A DNA stretch of 64,000 nucleotides from Gnetum montanum (GCA_015680685.1 MNCI01007673.1:130830-194829), one strand, 5' to 3'; positions 9,735-22,090 are shown, counted from the stretch's first letter. The notes: generated by a model not told the origin, from the letters alone. Numbers and translations: made by a program.

Positions 9735-12548
9735 ATGAATTATGAGATCAATGAACTAAGGTTACAAGTAAGGTATAAATTGATTAATGATAATAAATAT
9801 AACCTTGGTAACACTTGGTTTTTTCTTGATTACAAATGGTCCCAAAAAGAGGTGCTCAGGGTGAACCCTTGCAGAGAGCTGCTAAACATCCACGTAGTGG
9901 CTCCAGCCAACAAGGAGAACATGAGGAACATGCTAAATAGGAGGCTCAATCTTTTAGTATCGATTAAGAGGCCCCTGCTACCAGGCAATCAACCTAAGGA
10001 GAGGCAAAAGAAATACTAGCTCCTGAATAGGGACAATGTCTCACATTGACCCCCAACTACCTTGCTACAACCTTGAAGAAATACACATTGGCTTCAATCA
10101 TTATGGAAATGAACTTAGATCTGTTCATGGATTTTTCTCTAGAAGTGGTGTGGACACAACTCAAAGCATCCCCATTGTGTCCTATCTTGTCCAACAGTGA
10201 TGAATGGTACCTAGGTGAAGTCTATCAATTCTAGCATAAAAAAGATGAGGGCACCACTATTAATATCTACAAGGTAATTGTCTCTTACTTGGTTAAGGAC
10301 ATTACTATAGCTCTCAACCTACCCAATGAAGGGGCCAAGGTTGCTCAACTGTCCACCAGATTTGACCCTAAAACAAAGAAATTATGGCTAAGACAAGCAT
10401 ACAATAAAGAGGACAAGTCATACCATGAAATGAATTTGGAAGAGAGAACCTACTTTAAGATTGAGACATACCCCATGTTTCTTACCAAAGGGCTCAATCA
10501 AATCTTGACTTATGTCGATAAGGAAAGTGTCATTCTAATGGGAAAATTTTTAATCAACCTTTTCCAATATTACTTTATAGAAATCCAATGGTGATTCAAA
10601 AAAATGAAGTTAGGAAGACATTTTCCTATTTTGTCAGAAAGCTATGCAAGCATGCTAAAATCTTGGAATATACCAATGATATTCCTAGGAAGGCTTAGCA
10701 CGCCTCCTTTACAAAACTCCTAAGAATCATAGCACCAAGAAAAGATTCTAGTGAGGAGCAAGAAGCTAAAAAGAAGGCAAAACCAAGAACAGAAATGCAA
10801 CTAGAGCCTAAGCAACATCCACAAGCACTGGCTCTAGCACTGCAACCACAAGATTATAGGTCGTCAATGAGCCACCTACATAGAATCATTAAAACCATCA
10901 ATTGGAAAAGCAGGGATGAGTCCAATCTCTTTTGAGTTATGGATAATGCCCTATAGCCCACCATATCAACTGATCCAACAAGGGGAAAGATCTCAATTCA
11001 GTAAAAAGGAGGGGAATCCTAGTGATCACACTAGATCTCTAAAAACACTGCATTCTTTCAAGTCACATTAGAAAGTGGAGAAGGTGCCACAATCATGGTG
11101 CTAAAACATGAGGATGTAGTAGGTGTAGTAGAGGTAAGCATTGATCACATCAAGGAATCATTCAATGTTTCTGTTGTGCCTCCAACTGATCTGGTAGGAA
11201 CAAGAGATGCAAAAATCCTAGCTGGAACCTCAATGAATCCTATAGTGCATGAGGATGTGCTTGATCGCTTACTACAAATGGATCAAGTAATGACCACTCT
11301 ATTTGATATCCCCATTAATGTCATTGCAGCACAATTAAACCTCATCACCACCAAAGGAAAGTTGGTCATGACAAAGGTTAGGATAGAACATGCAAAAGCT
11401 GAGGTACAAAGATTGCAAGAAGAGTTAACTACCCTATGTGCTAAATGATGGGATCCTACCCATTTTGTTGCACTAGACCAACTAGAGTAGTTTAGGATAG
11501 AAGAGCTTGCCAAGATAGTAAAGGAGAGAGTAGCTAAAGAGCAGGAGAAGAAGATAGTGGTTTGGAATGCCTCTATGGTAGATGCATAATCTCACATGTA
11601 TAAAAAGGCACTAACTACTGTTAAAGAAGAAAATAAGTAGCTCATAGTAGAGAATTCCTAGTTGGCCACAATAGAACAATAAAAGAACATTTTGAAGGAA
11701 AGTGTCCACCAATCACGAGAACAATTGGTGAGGTTTAACCAAGATATGAGTAGACTAACCTAGGAAAATAGAATCCTCTCCATGGAGGAGATATGCACTA
11801 TTCACCAAAAGTCAGCAATTGAGATCAACACATGGCAAAACGAGGCCAAAAGGTATAAAAATTAAAAGAACACTTCTATGACTAAGTTGGCATGTATAAG
11901 GAAATCAAGATGGCCAAGGCCCACATTAGCACCTTGTCATTGTAGAATTCTGAATGGCAAGCCATCTTGAACAATTATGCCATGGTCCGACAAGTGGAAG
12001 TCAAAAACAAAGACCTATAGATAGAGTATTTAAAAGGGTACATGGCATTGGCTAACCTTAGATATGAAAACCTTGCCATGTTAACAACAGGTTGTCCCTG
12101 AAGTGAGCTAGAAAAGCAAGTGGTGACCACCAATGCATTGTATGAGGAAGAGCTTGTGAATCAAAAAGATGCTTTGCAAAAGTTGCAAGTGGCAAACTCA
12201 AAGTTAGAGGTGGTCAAAGCTAGTTATCAAGGATAAAAATATGTACCCTCAAACCTAGCTCATAGATTGATAGATTATCATGAGCTTAAAGATTAAGCTA
12301 GGGCTTTTGAGGAAAAATGGTGTTAGTTTGCAGCATGGTACGTAAAAGCAAATCAAATGTTTCCACAATTGCCATGTCCTTGGGATGTACCAACACCAGC
12401 ACACATCAACACAGTAGCCTGGATGGTGCAAGACCCAAGGATGAAGGAAGAAAAGTTTAAGGCTTTCCTTAATCGATACAAGTTTCAACCACCTAGAAAT
12501 AAAGGGAAGCAACTGATGGAAGAGCCACCACCTCCAAGCACTACATGA
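9735..12548 (+). pseudogene. Decayed retroelement ORF with long coiled coil, function unknown
   Basis: A gene-sized tract can be read in patches through many stops and some frame changes. The N-terminal part (9735-10594) includes LNLPNEGAKVAQLSTRF and EERTYFKIETYPMFLTKG. This pattern (hydrophobic Leu-Pro-x-Glu-Gly turn) resembles plant mobile-element domains but is not assigned. From about 11095 to 12240 heptad-like sequence rich in Glu, Lys, Leu and Gln suggests a coiled coil (ERVAKEQEKK; RFNQDMSRLT). The C-terminus (12357-12548) is open and Pro-rich (PWDVPTPAHINTVAW). A similar organisation lies on the minus strand in 17.7-18.5 plus 25.4-26.3 kb. It is probably a retrotransposon gag-like or accessory ORF. 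Confidence 0.45.
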
Positions 12549-12819
12549 GCTTCCCTATCTTGTTTTTGTTTTGTTTTGTAATAATGTGTTCCATTTCTGT
12601 ACTACACCAATGTGCCATGCAAGATTTTTGTTTATTGTTTGAGTTAGTCAATGATCCCATACCTACCCAATATTTTGTAAGAAACTTGTTTCTCATTTTG
12701 TTTAACTCAATGATGAGTTTTCATTCAATCATGGGGGTATGCCGAGTCATGATTTTCTTGCCTTCACATTACAGCCTTAACATCGAAGCCTTGACATCTG
12801 GTGAATCATTTTTTTTTTT

Positions 12820-13640
12820 GCTTTGACATCAAGTACGCGACATCAAGGCCTAGATGCAACATTGAGGTATATACTCTAGCCTATAAATAAAACACTTGGG
12901 CTTTTATTTTGGGTCAGTTTTCAAGTTAGTTTTTAGTTTCTCTTCTTTTAAAGTTTGTTATNATTTTCAAGTTAGTTTTTAGTTTCTCTTCTTTTAAAGT
13001 TTGTTATTCCCAGTGAATGGCTGTAGTGTGATGTTTGTAATTATACGGCACCTTTATTTGAATGTGACATACTTGGACATGTTACATGACTGGCAATACA
13101 AATCAAGATTACTTTCATCATTGTAGCATCCACTTAGATTATCGTTGCTTTAATTATTTCATTCTTTCCTTATTTAAACATTTCAATTTATTGTTATTTA
13201 CTATTCCTATTATTAAGCAAAATACATATGCCTTAATCACAAGCATGTAAGTGTAAAAACTTGGTAACCCAAAGGTGTATCATTTGGCACAACCAGTGAC
13301 ATACACTTGGCAATCCCAAAAGTACTCTCATGAAGTCCAAGATGTGTATAGATGATTAAGTGTGGATACTCATCATCATAGGCTAGTTAGATTTTGTTTC
13401 TCATTATTCATTAGTTTAATTAATTCATCTCTTTATTGTCATCAAGAGTAGCGTAGAAATTAGACAACATCATATGCCTCACTCTAGACTAAACCATACG
13501 TGACGAAGCTACCACTAGTCCAAGTGGGAAGATAGTGAACTATGATCAAAGCATAACAATCTAGGTGTCACAACTAGTCCCATCCACAAAATTTGATTGG
13601 ATTACGTATGAACGCTTGTAATTCATATGGTTGGGCATAG
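12820..13640 (+). repeat. LTR-like promoter region with TATA box
   Basis: GGTATATACTCTAGCC is followed by TATAAATAAAAC at about 12879 and then a T-rich transcript-like leader up to a Ty3 gag. About 60 bp match 3590-3652. LTR ends, primer site and target duplication were not found, so the extent is approximate. The tract includes a duplicated assembly join at 12918-13007. Confidence 0.4.
12918..13007. other. Duplicated 44-bp join around a single N (12962)
   Basis: Bases 12918-12961 and 12964-13007 are identical and are separated only by N and A. This looks like two contig ends overlapped but not merged. Confidence 0.8.
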
Positions 13641-14790
13641 GGGTACTTCACCGCTCATCAATGTTGAAAAATTATTTAAAACTTAATGATATAGAAGATA
13701 GTCAAAAGGTGTCATATGCTAAAATCAAACTTTAGGTTATGACAAAATTTGATGATAGAAAAATATCCATGCTTATCTTTTAAGTAATGATGATCCTATC
13801 AAGGATTGGTAACTTATCAAGTTCATGCTTAAGAAAAGATTTAAAAAGATTCATCATAGACAAGAAGCAATCCAAAGATTCAATTACTTAGGAAAAAGTG
13901 ACAATAATGTCAATAAATTCTACATGGATTTTTTCAAAGCCTTCTAACAATCTAAAGTTTATTCAAATCATTATGAACAAACATTCAATTTCCAAGGTTT
14001 ATTGAAGAAAGAATATCAACCATATCTTACATTCTATGAGCTCTAAACATTGGATGAGGCTTTTGAATCAACTCTTAAAGTTGAGAAGAAACTTCATGGC
14101 CTTAATAAAGATCCCTAATGTTCTAAGAAAAAATACTTTAAAGCTTCTAAAGTTAAGGAAGCAAAGAAGAAGGATAATGATAAAGAAGATACAAATGAGA
14201 AGTAGAAGAAGACTAAGGAGACCCAAGATTCTAAGAAAGACTATTTCAAGAAGAAAAAGGATCAAGAAAATGGTAATGATTCCAATATTAAATGCTTTAG
14301 TTGTGATGAGCTAGAACACAAGTAATGTAAATGTAAGAAATCAAAATTTTTAAAGGGTAAGGATTTAAAAACATTGGAAAAGAAAGGTTGTTCCAATAAA
14401 GAAAACCCTCATGCTACTATGATAGAAGATGTGATTGAAATTAATTCTTTCACTTTTAAATGGAATCTTAATGTAAATGAAGATCCTATGAGGAAAATAC
14501 TCTTTAGAATTGAAGCTATATGTCATGATAGTGGGAAGTGGTTACACATCTTAATTGATGATGGTACCCAAGAGAATGTGATTTCTTCAAAGGCTATTGC
14601 TCAGCTTGATTTATAGATAGTTCCATACCTAAATCCCTATAGAGTTCATTGGCTCTATAGAGATCATCTTAAAGAAGTAAAAGATAGATGCATTTTGTCT
14701 ATCATGATTGGTTTCTTTAGAGACCAAGTGTATTGTGACATCATCACAATTGATTATGTTAATGTTATTTTGGAAAGAACTTGAAATTCT
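13640..14790 (+). pseudogene. Ty3-type gag and protease remnant
   Basis: Decayed structural and protease part of a plus-strand Ty3 polyprotein. Gag capsid-like text is readable at about 13790-14045 (LKKRF, HHRQEAIQRFNYL, NKFYMDFFKAF). A Lys-rich linker leads to a zinc knuckle CFSCDELEHK-stop-CKC at 14293-14334. It has correct CX2CX4HX4C spacing, with TAA in the place of a residue between His and Cys. The protease follows: ILIDDGTQENVISSKA at about 14551-14600 shows the active-site Asp at 14556, but the usual Ser/Thr of D-S/T-G is Asp. A CDIITIDYVNVIL-like flap end follows near 14735. Confidence 0.75.
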
Positions 14791-14989
14791 AAAAACAAGA
14801 CTTCATTTGATGGTGTAAGAAATGTTTGGTAAATTTCAAGAAAATATGGGACACATAATTTAATTCCTATGATTTTGTAGTAGTACAAGGAAAATGTTCC
14901 TACAAATGCTTCATTAGTCTTATTAAGTAAATAATAATATATCCAAGTACATTAAGAGGTTGAACATGGTAATATAATTATTTCTACAC

Positions 14990-15420
14990 TTACAACATAT
15001 GAAGTGAAGAAGCCAAATGAACTTATAACAATGATGTAACCTTTGGTACAAGAATTTACTAATGTGTTCAAAGGAAAATTGGAAGAAATTCCATAAATGA
15101 AATCAATTCAACATCAAATTGATTTAATTCCAGAAACAAAGATACCAAATGAAAAATCCTATAGGATGAATCCTATTTAGTGGGAGGAATTTTAACTTAG
15201 GTTAAAGAATTATTCTCAAATGGTTTCATCAAAGAGTCAATATTTCCTTGTGCATTTCCAGTTGTGTTAGTACCCAAGAAAGCCATTAATGAGATAAGGA
15301 TGTGCATTGATTCTATAGCTATTAATAGGATTACAATCAAAATCTAATATTCTATTCCTAGAATGGATTAAATTCTTGGTGTACTTAGCAATGCTAATAG
15401 GGGTTCCACCAATTTTAACC
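14990..15420 (+). pseudogene. Ty3-type reverse transcriptase, N-terminal fragment
   Basis: After the protease a second readable block resembles the start of Ty3 reverse transcriptase: LVQEFTNVFKGKLEEIP, then QHQIDLIPETKIPN, SYRMNPI and a PKK/MC motif in shifted frames near 15275-15310. Readable RT ends around 15420, before the catalytic YVDD region. The rest of RT, RNase H and integrase is absent here. An integrase end on the same strand at 36970 could be a distant half of a similar element, but shared LTRs were not found. Confidence 0.65.
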
Positions 15421-15429
15421 AATAGGATA

Positions 15430-15880
15430 TATCATACAAAATATAGTGCAATCCAATCATAAGTTTCAAAGACAATGTTCAGTGGATTGTGAAGAAAACT
15501 CATGTATATTTTTGCATTCAATCAATATAATAGAGATTATAATACATTTGATACATGGGAAAACTCATGTTACTATGGTGCAAAATAGAAAAAATATTTA
15601 TACTTTGATATTTTATGTGGATTTTAAGAATATAAGAATAAAATAATAATATATGCATATTCATTGAAATCCCTCATGGGAATAGGTGAAATGCTCAAAA
15701 AAACATTTATGTGTCTCAATCCCTTATGGGAAAAGTGCAACACCACATATGAAAAGCAATAAAATAATCCTTAGTCATAACCTCAATGGTCGAACACCAT
15801 GTCATATAGTTATCACCTTCTTAGATAAGGATGAATTATCATACCTCAATGAAATGAAAAAAAAATAGAAATTAAATAAA
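15430..15880. other. Unassigned interval after RT fragment
   Basis: AT-rich. A pair of similar words (ATCCCTCATGGGAATAGGTG at 15671 and ATCCCTTATGGGAAAAGTGC at 15719) suggests a small local duplication. No gene is seen. Confidence 0.3.
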
Positions 15881-15899
15881 TATTTCTTGTATTTAATAT

Positions 15900-16800
15900 T
15901 TTTAAGACATCAATTATATGAAACAAAGGAAAACCATAAGCTTTATTCATTGCACATTCATTAGACTTTACATGAACCAAATAGTTATAGGCTATGTAAC
16001 CAAGATAGCACCCTAACTGTATTTAGCCACACTTATGAAAGTGATGACTCAAAACACATAAAAAATAAGGAAATAAACTTACCCAAGGGAGGAAAATATT
16101 TTTCTAAAACTAAATGTCAAAATTTAAATCAAAATGAAAGTTATGCTAAGCTAAGTATGAGAGCCCATCCTAGGTATTTATAGTTTTTGTAGAACAATGA
16201 TAAAGGTTTGCTAGCACCCAAGTGTTAAGGAGGTTAGTCAAGGTAGCCGAGGTAACCTAGAAGCATACTATAGTCAAAGGGGCTAAACTAAGTCTACTAA
16301 GCAAGTGCATTAGTGCTCCTATGCTAATGTATATGGTGCATTAACATAGCATAGTCAGTGCATCACTTCCCCAACACATTTCAACTTTTGACTCTGAATG
16401 CAAGCTAAAACACTAAGGAACATGTCAAAAGATTTCTAGGATGATTGAATGAAGCCAAAAACATTCTACAAATCTTAATACATGCCTAAAATATAGAAGT
16501 ATAATATAAAAGTTAGGATGCAATACTAGAAGGTGAAAACCTCAACCATGCATGTGAAAACTACAAACACAAGGTATGAAATACTTTCTAAGTCTAGGGC
16601 TTACAATTGACTTTAAAAATTCCGCTAAACTACTCATCAATACTCCATGACTAAGTAAGCCTAGTCCCATAGCTTTAGAATCCAAGAAATAAAACTAGGA
16701 CTAGACACAAGACATGATCAATGTGGAGGAATACAATTGCATAAATTTACAAATCAAGACTAAAATATAACATGTACCATCTCAATGAAAATAGCTAAGG
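15900..16800 (-). repeat. Probable LTR (lower copy) of an old minus-strand element
   Basis: A word set around CCTATGCTAATGTA and GTGCATTAAC (16318-16345) resembles 26795-26825 (CCCCTATGCTAATGTAGGAG, GATGCATCAAC). Each copy has a TATA-like site reading leftward downstream (CTATAAATACC at about 16173; ATATAAAAGAGG at about 26720). Ends could not be fixed. The pair brackets the decayed minus-strand ORF. Confidence 0.35.
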
Positions 16801-17700
16801 TGTGATCGCTACAAGAAAAAAAAACCTCTAACATGTCTACCTAATATGAAAATAAGTGTAAAGAGCTAGGTGCCAACCTATGAAATATCTAAAGTTGTGT
16901 TTCAAGGTCTATCACCCTTGCTCAAAGCTGCCAAATTTGTTCATGCATCAATCCCTGCTCTTGTAAAAGTACATGTCATTACTCCTCAACATTAGCATGG
17001 AACTACTTATCATTCCTCCTTGCTTATGAGAGCTCACATTGGACCATGTACAACTCAACTGTTTCTCAATGAAGTTTCTCCTTCAACTCCAAGCATGGTT
17101 GACTGGTATAACTTTGAACCACATATGGGTACCTCCTCCACTCTACTTGCATGTCCTCTTCTACTTTCTTAAGTCTTCTCTAAAAGACTACAATACCTAC
17201 TTTATGATAGAGGATGTTCATGTTTTCTAATAGGTCCATATTTTCTTGTACGGTTGGTTTACTTACAACCATTTTTCAAAGTGTGACATGCAAGATATCC
17301 AATTTTACCTTCACCTCGCATCTCTCTCCTATAACTTATTCATTTAGTAGAGCTACAATTTTATGTATCATAGATTCCTCAATGTCTCATTAGTTTTTCT
17401 AGTAGGATTATCTACTAGCTCATGCTGTAAGTTCCAATGCTCCTCCATACAAAGGTATTTATCTCAAAACTATGCCATGACTTAACTTTCATCTTCCAAC
17501 CTTCATACCTACTAAGAAAGAAAGAGTACCTATTTCTCTTTCTTCTAACTCATATTCTTCCATTCTTGGGACTAGAGCTTCCACATACATATTTGCTACT
17601 CCAAGCCATCTTTTATGAACAAGGCCTAGTGCAATGTGAATAGATCTAATTATAGATGCTTAATTCATGCCTCTAAAGTGATCAAGAAATGCACTAGTAC
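16800..17700. other. Unassigned interval
   Basis: Short open frames at 17039 and 17437 have no recognisable motif. Probably the 3' non-coding part of the old minus-strand element. Confidence 0.25.
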
Positions 17701-18513
17701 TAAATTTTTAATAATTTCTAGTTATTCCTACAACCATTATACCTTATCTTCACTTCTTTGTAACTCCCTTAAATAAAAGCTTCTTTTAGCATTAGCAATC
17801 TCCAATTTAGCCCATGCCTTAACAAGTTTTATCTCCACCATAGTTGCTAATATTTCTCAATAATATTTTCATATATAGATTAACTCTCTACTCTTCTTCT
17901 ACTTAGTAACTATTCCCAGGGTAATTGAATGATTTCTACAACACATTCAAAATCATCCATGTTATGCCTTGATCTATCAGAAGAGGAAATAATCCTTAAA
18001 GGAACATGGACATGAGACTAAATAGGAGCATTTAGATGGACCATGGGTGGATCATCTAGAAAGGGAATAGGAAATACAAAAAGACCTTCCCTTATAGCTT
18101 CACCACCCATGATGGCTTCCATCATGTCCAAAACGTTACTGCCAAGATCCTATGATTACTTGATGTGAAATATGGTAGCTTCTCTCTCACCTTCAATGTG
18201 CATAATAGGTTGAAAACTACTAGCAGGAAGAGGCTCCTTATTTTTTCTTATATTGAATCTAAATGGTTGGGAGATGGATTCACTAGGTGGTCATACACTT
18301 GTATGTTGAAAACCTTAAGGCTTGAATGGTACCCTTATTTAGCATGTGTAGAGCTACTCTAAAGGACAAATGTGGGATGCCTCACTAAAAGGTAACTCAT
18401 TCTCTAAATTAGCCCCAATGACCTTAGGGAATTTTCTTGGAGCCACCACCATTATGTTCTCCAAATCTATCATTCCCACTATTGTGAGATGCCTTCCCAC
18501 ATGGTTCATTATA
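17700..18513 (-). pseudogene. Decayed minus-strand ORF, part 2 (after nested element)
   Basis: Continuation of the reading tract at 25372-26282 once the nested element and its target duplication are removed. Readable text includes MNHVGRHLTIVGMIDLENI and VVAPRKFPKVIGANLENELP near the upper end, and a helical MVEIKLVKAWAKLEIANAKR stretch near 17760-17830 that looks like a coiled coil. Stops are frequent. The layout (N-terminal domain then coiled coil) parallels 9735-12548. The product is unknown. Confidence 0.4.
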
Positions 18514-18518
18514 CCTAT
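18514..18518 (-). repeat. Target-site duplication (lower)
   Basis: cctat, repeated exactly at 25367-25371. Confidence 0.9.
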
Positions 18519-19449
18519 TGATGAGTGGCGAGATACCCCTACACTCAACCATACAAATACGAGCATAGCATGCGCAATCCGGTTGAACTCCGCAGACTAA
18601 GTGCCTACACGCCCATGGAACACTTAGGGTTAATCATTCGTTGTCTTCCCAGACTTACTTGTAGTTTTCACGATGTATGGTTAAGTAAGTCTGAGGTATA
18701 TGATTTTTATAGCTTTTTTTTGTTTTATCTCCTATGCTATTGAGGTGAGGGTTGAGAAACTAATTACTAACTCTAGCTAATGAACTAAGTCTAAATTACC
18801 TAGCGTCAGCATCCGTTCCCACTTACTATACACACCTTGAACCAATGCAACCATGGCTACCAAACACTAATCGTTACTGGGATAACCATGTGTAACGCAC
18901 GTGCTTGAAGTGGTCATACTGAGGCACTTAACTAGGAGGAAAGGGTAGGAGAATCTAATCTAGCCTAAGTGCGATGAGCATCCATTTCTTGATTATCCGT
19001 ACACATCCTTAAATGCTCGTAATCAAGTCGTACTCATTCCGCATTACTAGGAGATAAGGGTGAGAGAGAAAGTAATACATAACATTAAATAAAATCCTAT
19101 TCCATGCACTACAAGGTTTATCCAGTAATTTTTTCTTTATTTTCGTACACAACTTATGTTTAGGTACAATGTTGCTCGAATAAAGATCTGTTCACTTTAG
19201 GACTCCTACTGTGGGCACATGGAAAATATTCTATCTCTGGAGTGATCAGTCTGCCAGAGTTTCCCTACTTCTAGCCTAGGATGAGGAAACAAGGGAGAGC
19301 CACCTCTTATTTATAGATATGACGGCGCACCGCGATATCGTATACACGATATCACAGGGGACGACATGATATCGCATACGTGATATCGCATAGGATGCAA
19401 TATCACAGTAGCTGCGATATCATAGCCCATGCGATATCACATCTCATCA
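18519..19449 (-). repeat. 3' LTR of the Athila-like element (931 bp)
   Basis: Matches 24498-25366 along its length. The minus-strand start (upper end) carries a cluster of GATATC-centred palindromes at 19321-19449, larger than in the 5' LTR. Confidence 0.9.
19321..19449 (-). promoter_or_regulatory. GATATC palindrome cluster in LTR
   Basis: Seven or more copies or near-copies of GCGATATCGC / TGATATCGCA occur in about 130 bp at the start of the LTR. The 5' LTR has about four at 25303-25366. They could be regulatory-protein sites in U3; this is inference from the repetition. Confidence 0.5.
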
Positions 19450-19462
19450 TACCCCCATGACT
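19450..19462 (-). other. Polypurine tract
   Basis: Read on the minus strand, TAGTCATGGGGGTA abuts the LTR start TGATGAG, the position where plus-strand DNA synthesis is primed. Confidence 0.6.
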
Positions 19463-21400
19463 AAATGAAAACTTGTCCTTGAGTTCCTTAAAAAATATTG
19501 GGAAGGTATGGGATTATTAAGGTGAATGGAACTAATGGGTTGACATGTGAACGGATCATCATTACAAGACTTGATAAAACTGGTGTTCATGACAACAAGG
19601 GTGAACACCTTATTACATTGACATCAGGCCTTATTTGGTAGCTTTGGAAAGAGAGAGAGAAAGAAGTGTTACTGCTACCAATGCCAAGATTGCACCTTTC
19701 GTTGTCCATCCATAAGCGCATCATCGATCTTGCTCCTTGCAAAGCTGCTTTAGCACTACTCCATTCCAAGTGCTTCCTCCAGATCTGGTTCGTTGGTGCA
19801 TGATTTCCATCTGCACACACAACATAATCATATATTAGCAAGGGTAAATGAATCATCATGTAATTAGTACCTTGCTTCGGTGTAGGTCCATTGCCTAGGT
19901 TGTGGTATGGCTAATTGCGGATCTGGGGATGTATTAATGATGACTCCTAAAGGTGTAGGGGCTAGGAGAAAATTGAAAAAATCAAGGCTAGGATAAAATC
20001 AAAAAAATTAGGCCCTGTATCCCCATGACTAATCGCAAACCTCCGGTAGTGTTAAAATGGAGAAAGAAAAAGGAACAAAAAAGATGAAAAAAAAGGGACA
20101 ACTATAACATTGATGAAATGGATGTCAAGATGGAAATTAACAAAATAAAATATATTACAAAAATGTTAGGGGAAAGAAGTTAACTGGTGCATCAAATAGG
20201 AATGTCAGTGGGTCCTCCCCAAAGCAGGCTCATGCCCTTAATGCCCTGACAAACCCACATTCAAAGAGTCTGTAGGCTTTGGGAATGTCATTTGGAACAA
20301 GAGTTAAAGTCTTAACCACAAGAATTTACCAGAAAGAAAACAATGCATCAACCAAAATATACACTAATGATACAACTGGCAATGAGGTGAATAATGGAGA
20401 GAAGGATGGAGAGAGGAGAATGGAATGGAGTCTCAAGAACAAGGTGGTGTATATCCCCTTGTGTGTTTCATGATTAATGTGACTTGGTAATTCTCATTCC
20501 AACCCCGGCCTCAAACCAACCACTTCCAGTGACTTTGCATCAATGCATTTGGCCAATCCATCCTCTTGAAGTAACAAGAATGCCTTCTCCAAGAGTCACT
20601 ACCATTCTGACAAAACAAGGAGAAAATGGGAAGCAATAAGGGCCTTAGTTAGAGGGAACATTTTTTAGTTCCATAACCAGTGCTTGTAGCCCAAGGAATT
20701 ATTTTGTCTAAGGGGTGTGCTTTGAATTATCACCTTGCTTTTTCTTTTCTCTTCCTTTTTTTTTTTTTTTGTTTTTTCATTTTTTGTTTTTTTTTTTGGT
20801 GTTTTTTATTTTTATGCATGAAAACCACACCATGCAAAGACTTCTTATTTTTATTGACTCAGCTTCCAATAATTAGGTAACATCAGAATGGCAAGAAAAC
20901 TCAAGAAGAAAATATCCAAGCACCCAAGAGAATGGCCAACACAAAATCATCAAGTTCCCTTGAAGTCACACCCTTTTCAAACCTTGAGTCCTTCCTTAGT
21001 TTGAGAAGTGCCCAATCACAGATTCGTTAGAGTTCTTATTATGAAAGGGACTGTACATTTCCAAGCCAAGAGAGACCATAGAAACTAGTGAATGGATGGA
21101 TGAAGTGAACTCATTTCTTGCCATATCAAAAGAAAAATACCTTAGTATCAACATCATGCTTAAAGGTAAAAACCAAACATTAGCAATCAAGATGAAAATA
21201 GTTCATACCATCATGAAGAACACTTATTGGATGACAAACTTATAATGTGGATCACACACACACACACACAAAATGGAAAAGTATAACGATGTTGTAAAAC
21301 AAAAACAAGAAAACTTAAAGAAATGTGTAAAACAAAAGCTCAAAAAGAGCTGAGGGCCCCAAATGGTCGGTATAGGTGGCCATCTCCCCCATGATTGAAT
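19463..21400 (-). repeat. 3' non-coding region of the Athila-like element
   Basis: Contains a T-rich run (20745-20812 as T on the plus strand), a (CA)9 microsatellite at 21253-21270 and blocks shared with 7860-9000. A 90-codon open frame at 19587-19859 on the minus strand has no recognisable motif and is probably not a gene. Confidence 0.6.
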
Positions 21401-21555
21401 TGCAAGGAAGAGATCCAAAATAATGAGCGTCTATTTGAATCTCGTAAAAGTGCCCAAATTCTTCCCATTGATGTTCTTAGATTGAGGGGTGGAAGTTGGT
21501 GACACTCATATTCCAATGTATCTATGCCTTCGTTGTTAGCATGAGTTTCCTTAGT

Positions 21556-22090
21556 TCATTTTGTGCATATTAGTTTGCTCTTCCTAGTAGCTGTCAACCA
21601 CGGGGTGTCTACTACTAGTGTGGTTACTACATATAGGCACATTTGAATTTGTATTTCCTGGGCACACTGATTACATGGAAGAAATACTGAACATTGTTCC
21701 ATGTCATCACCCTCTAAGTCATTGTATGTGATGCACAAAACTTTCTTCTTCTCAATCTTTCCATATATGTTTATCTTAGATATCTGCAAGGAAAGATCGC
21801 AAATCCCTAGGTACACATCTACTGTACTTAGCCATGGCCTTCCCATTATAATTGGGAAGCCCCCTTCGTTGTTGTTGATTTCAATCACTAGGAAATTGGC
21901 TGGCTAGGACCACCCACACACAGTGGTAATGATATCCTCCACCAATCCCAAGGGAATGGTGATGGACTGGTCAGCCAGCTCTAGTTGAATGTTGCTCTTC
22001 TTAAGTTGGGGTAGGTTCTAGGCTTGATAAATTTCTCATGATATTAAATTGACTCCAGAACCTGAGTCAAGAAGAGCCTTATGTGGTTTG
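21556..22090 (-). pseudogene. Retroviral-type aspartic protease
   Basis: Protease of the gag-protease element, cutting the polyprotein during particle maturation. The active site reads ALLDSGSGVNLIS, with the D-S-G codons at 22060-22068. An in-frame TGA follows shortly, then GGFPIIMGRPWLSTVDVYLG at about 21790-21860, the conserved second half of the fold. The open part from 21888 to 21556 continues with a Cys-containing tail. A diverged homologue lies at 29290-29600. The stop between the two halves makes the copy inactive as written. Confidence 0.8.

Noticed and set aside
14036-14314. Basic 92-codon open frame and its antisense frame
   Set aside because: They overlap the Lys-rich gag linker in other frames. 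The gag frame is the one with the zinc knuckle.
19321-19449. GATATC cluster as a CRISPR-like or phage-type array
   Set aside because: Spacing is irregular, words are short palindromes, and the cluster sits at the end of a plant LTR that has a paired copy.
19587-19859. 90-codon minus-strand frame as a gene
   Set aside because: It lies in the 3' non-coding region of a gag-protease element, has no family resemblance and no counterpart in the sister element that I could see.
20745-20812. Poly-T run as a non-LTR retrotransposon tail
   Set aside because: It is interrupted by other bases and occupies the T-rich 3' region also found at 7900-8000 in a related LTR element.
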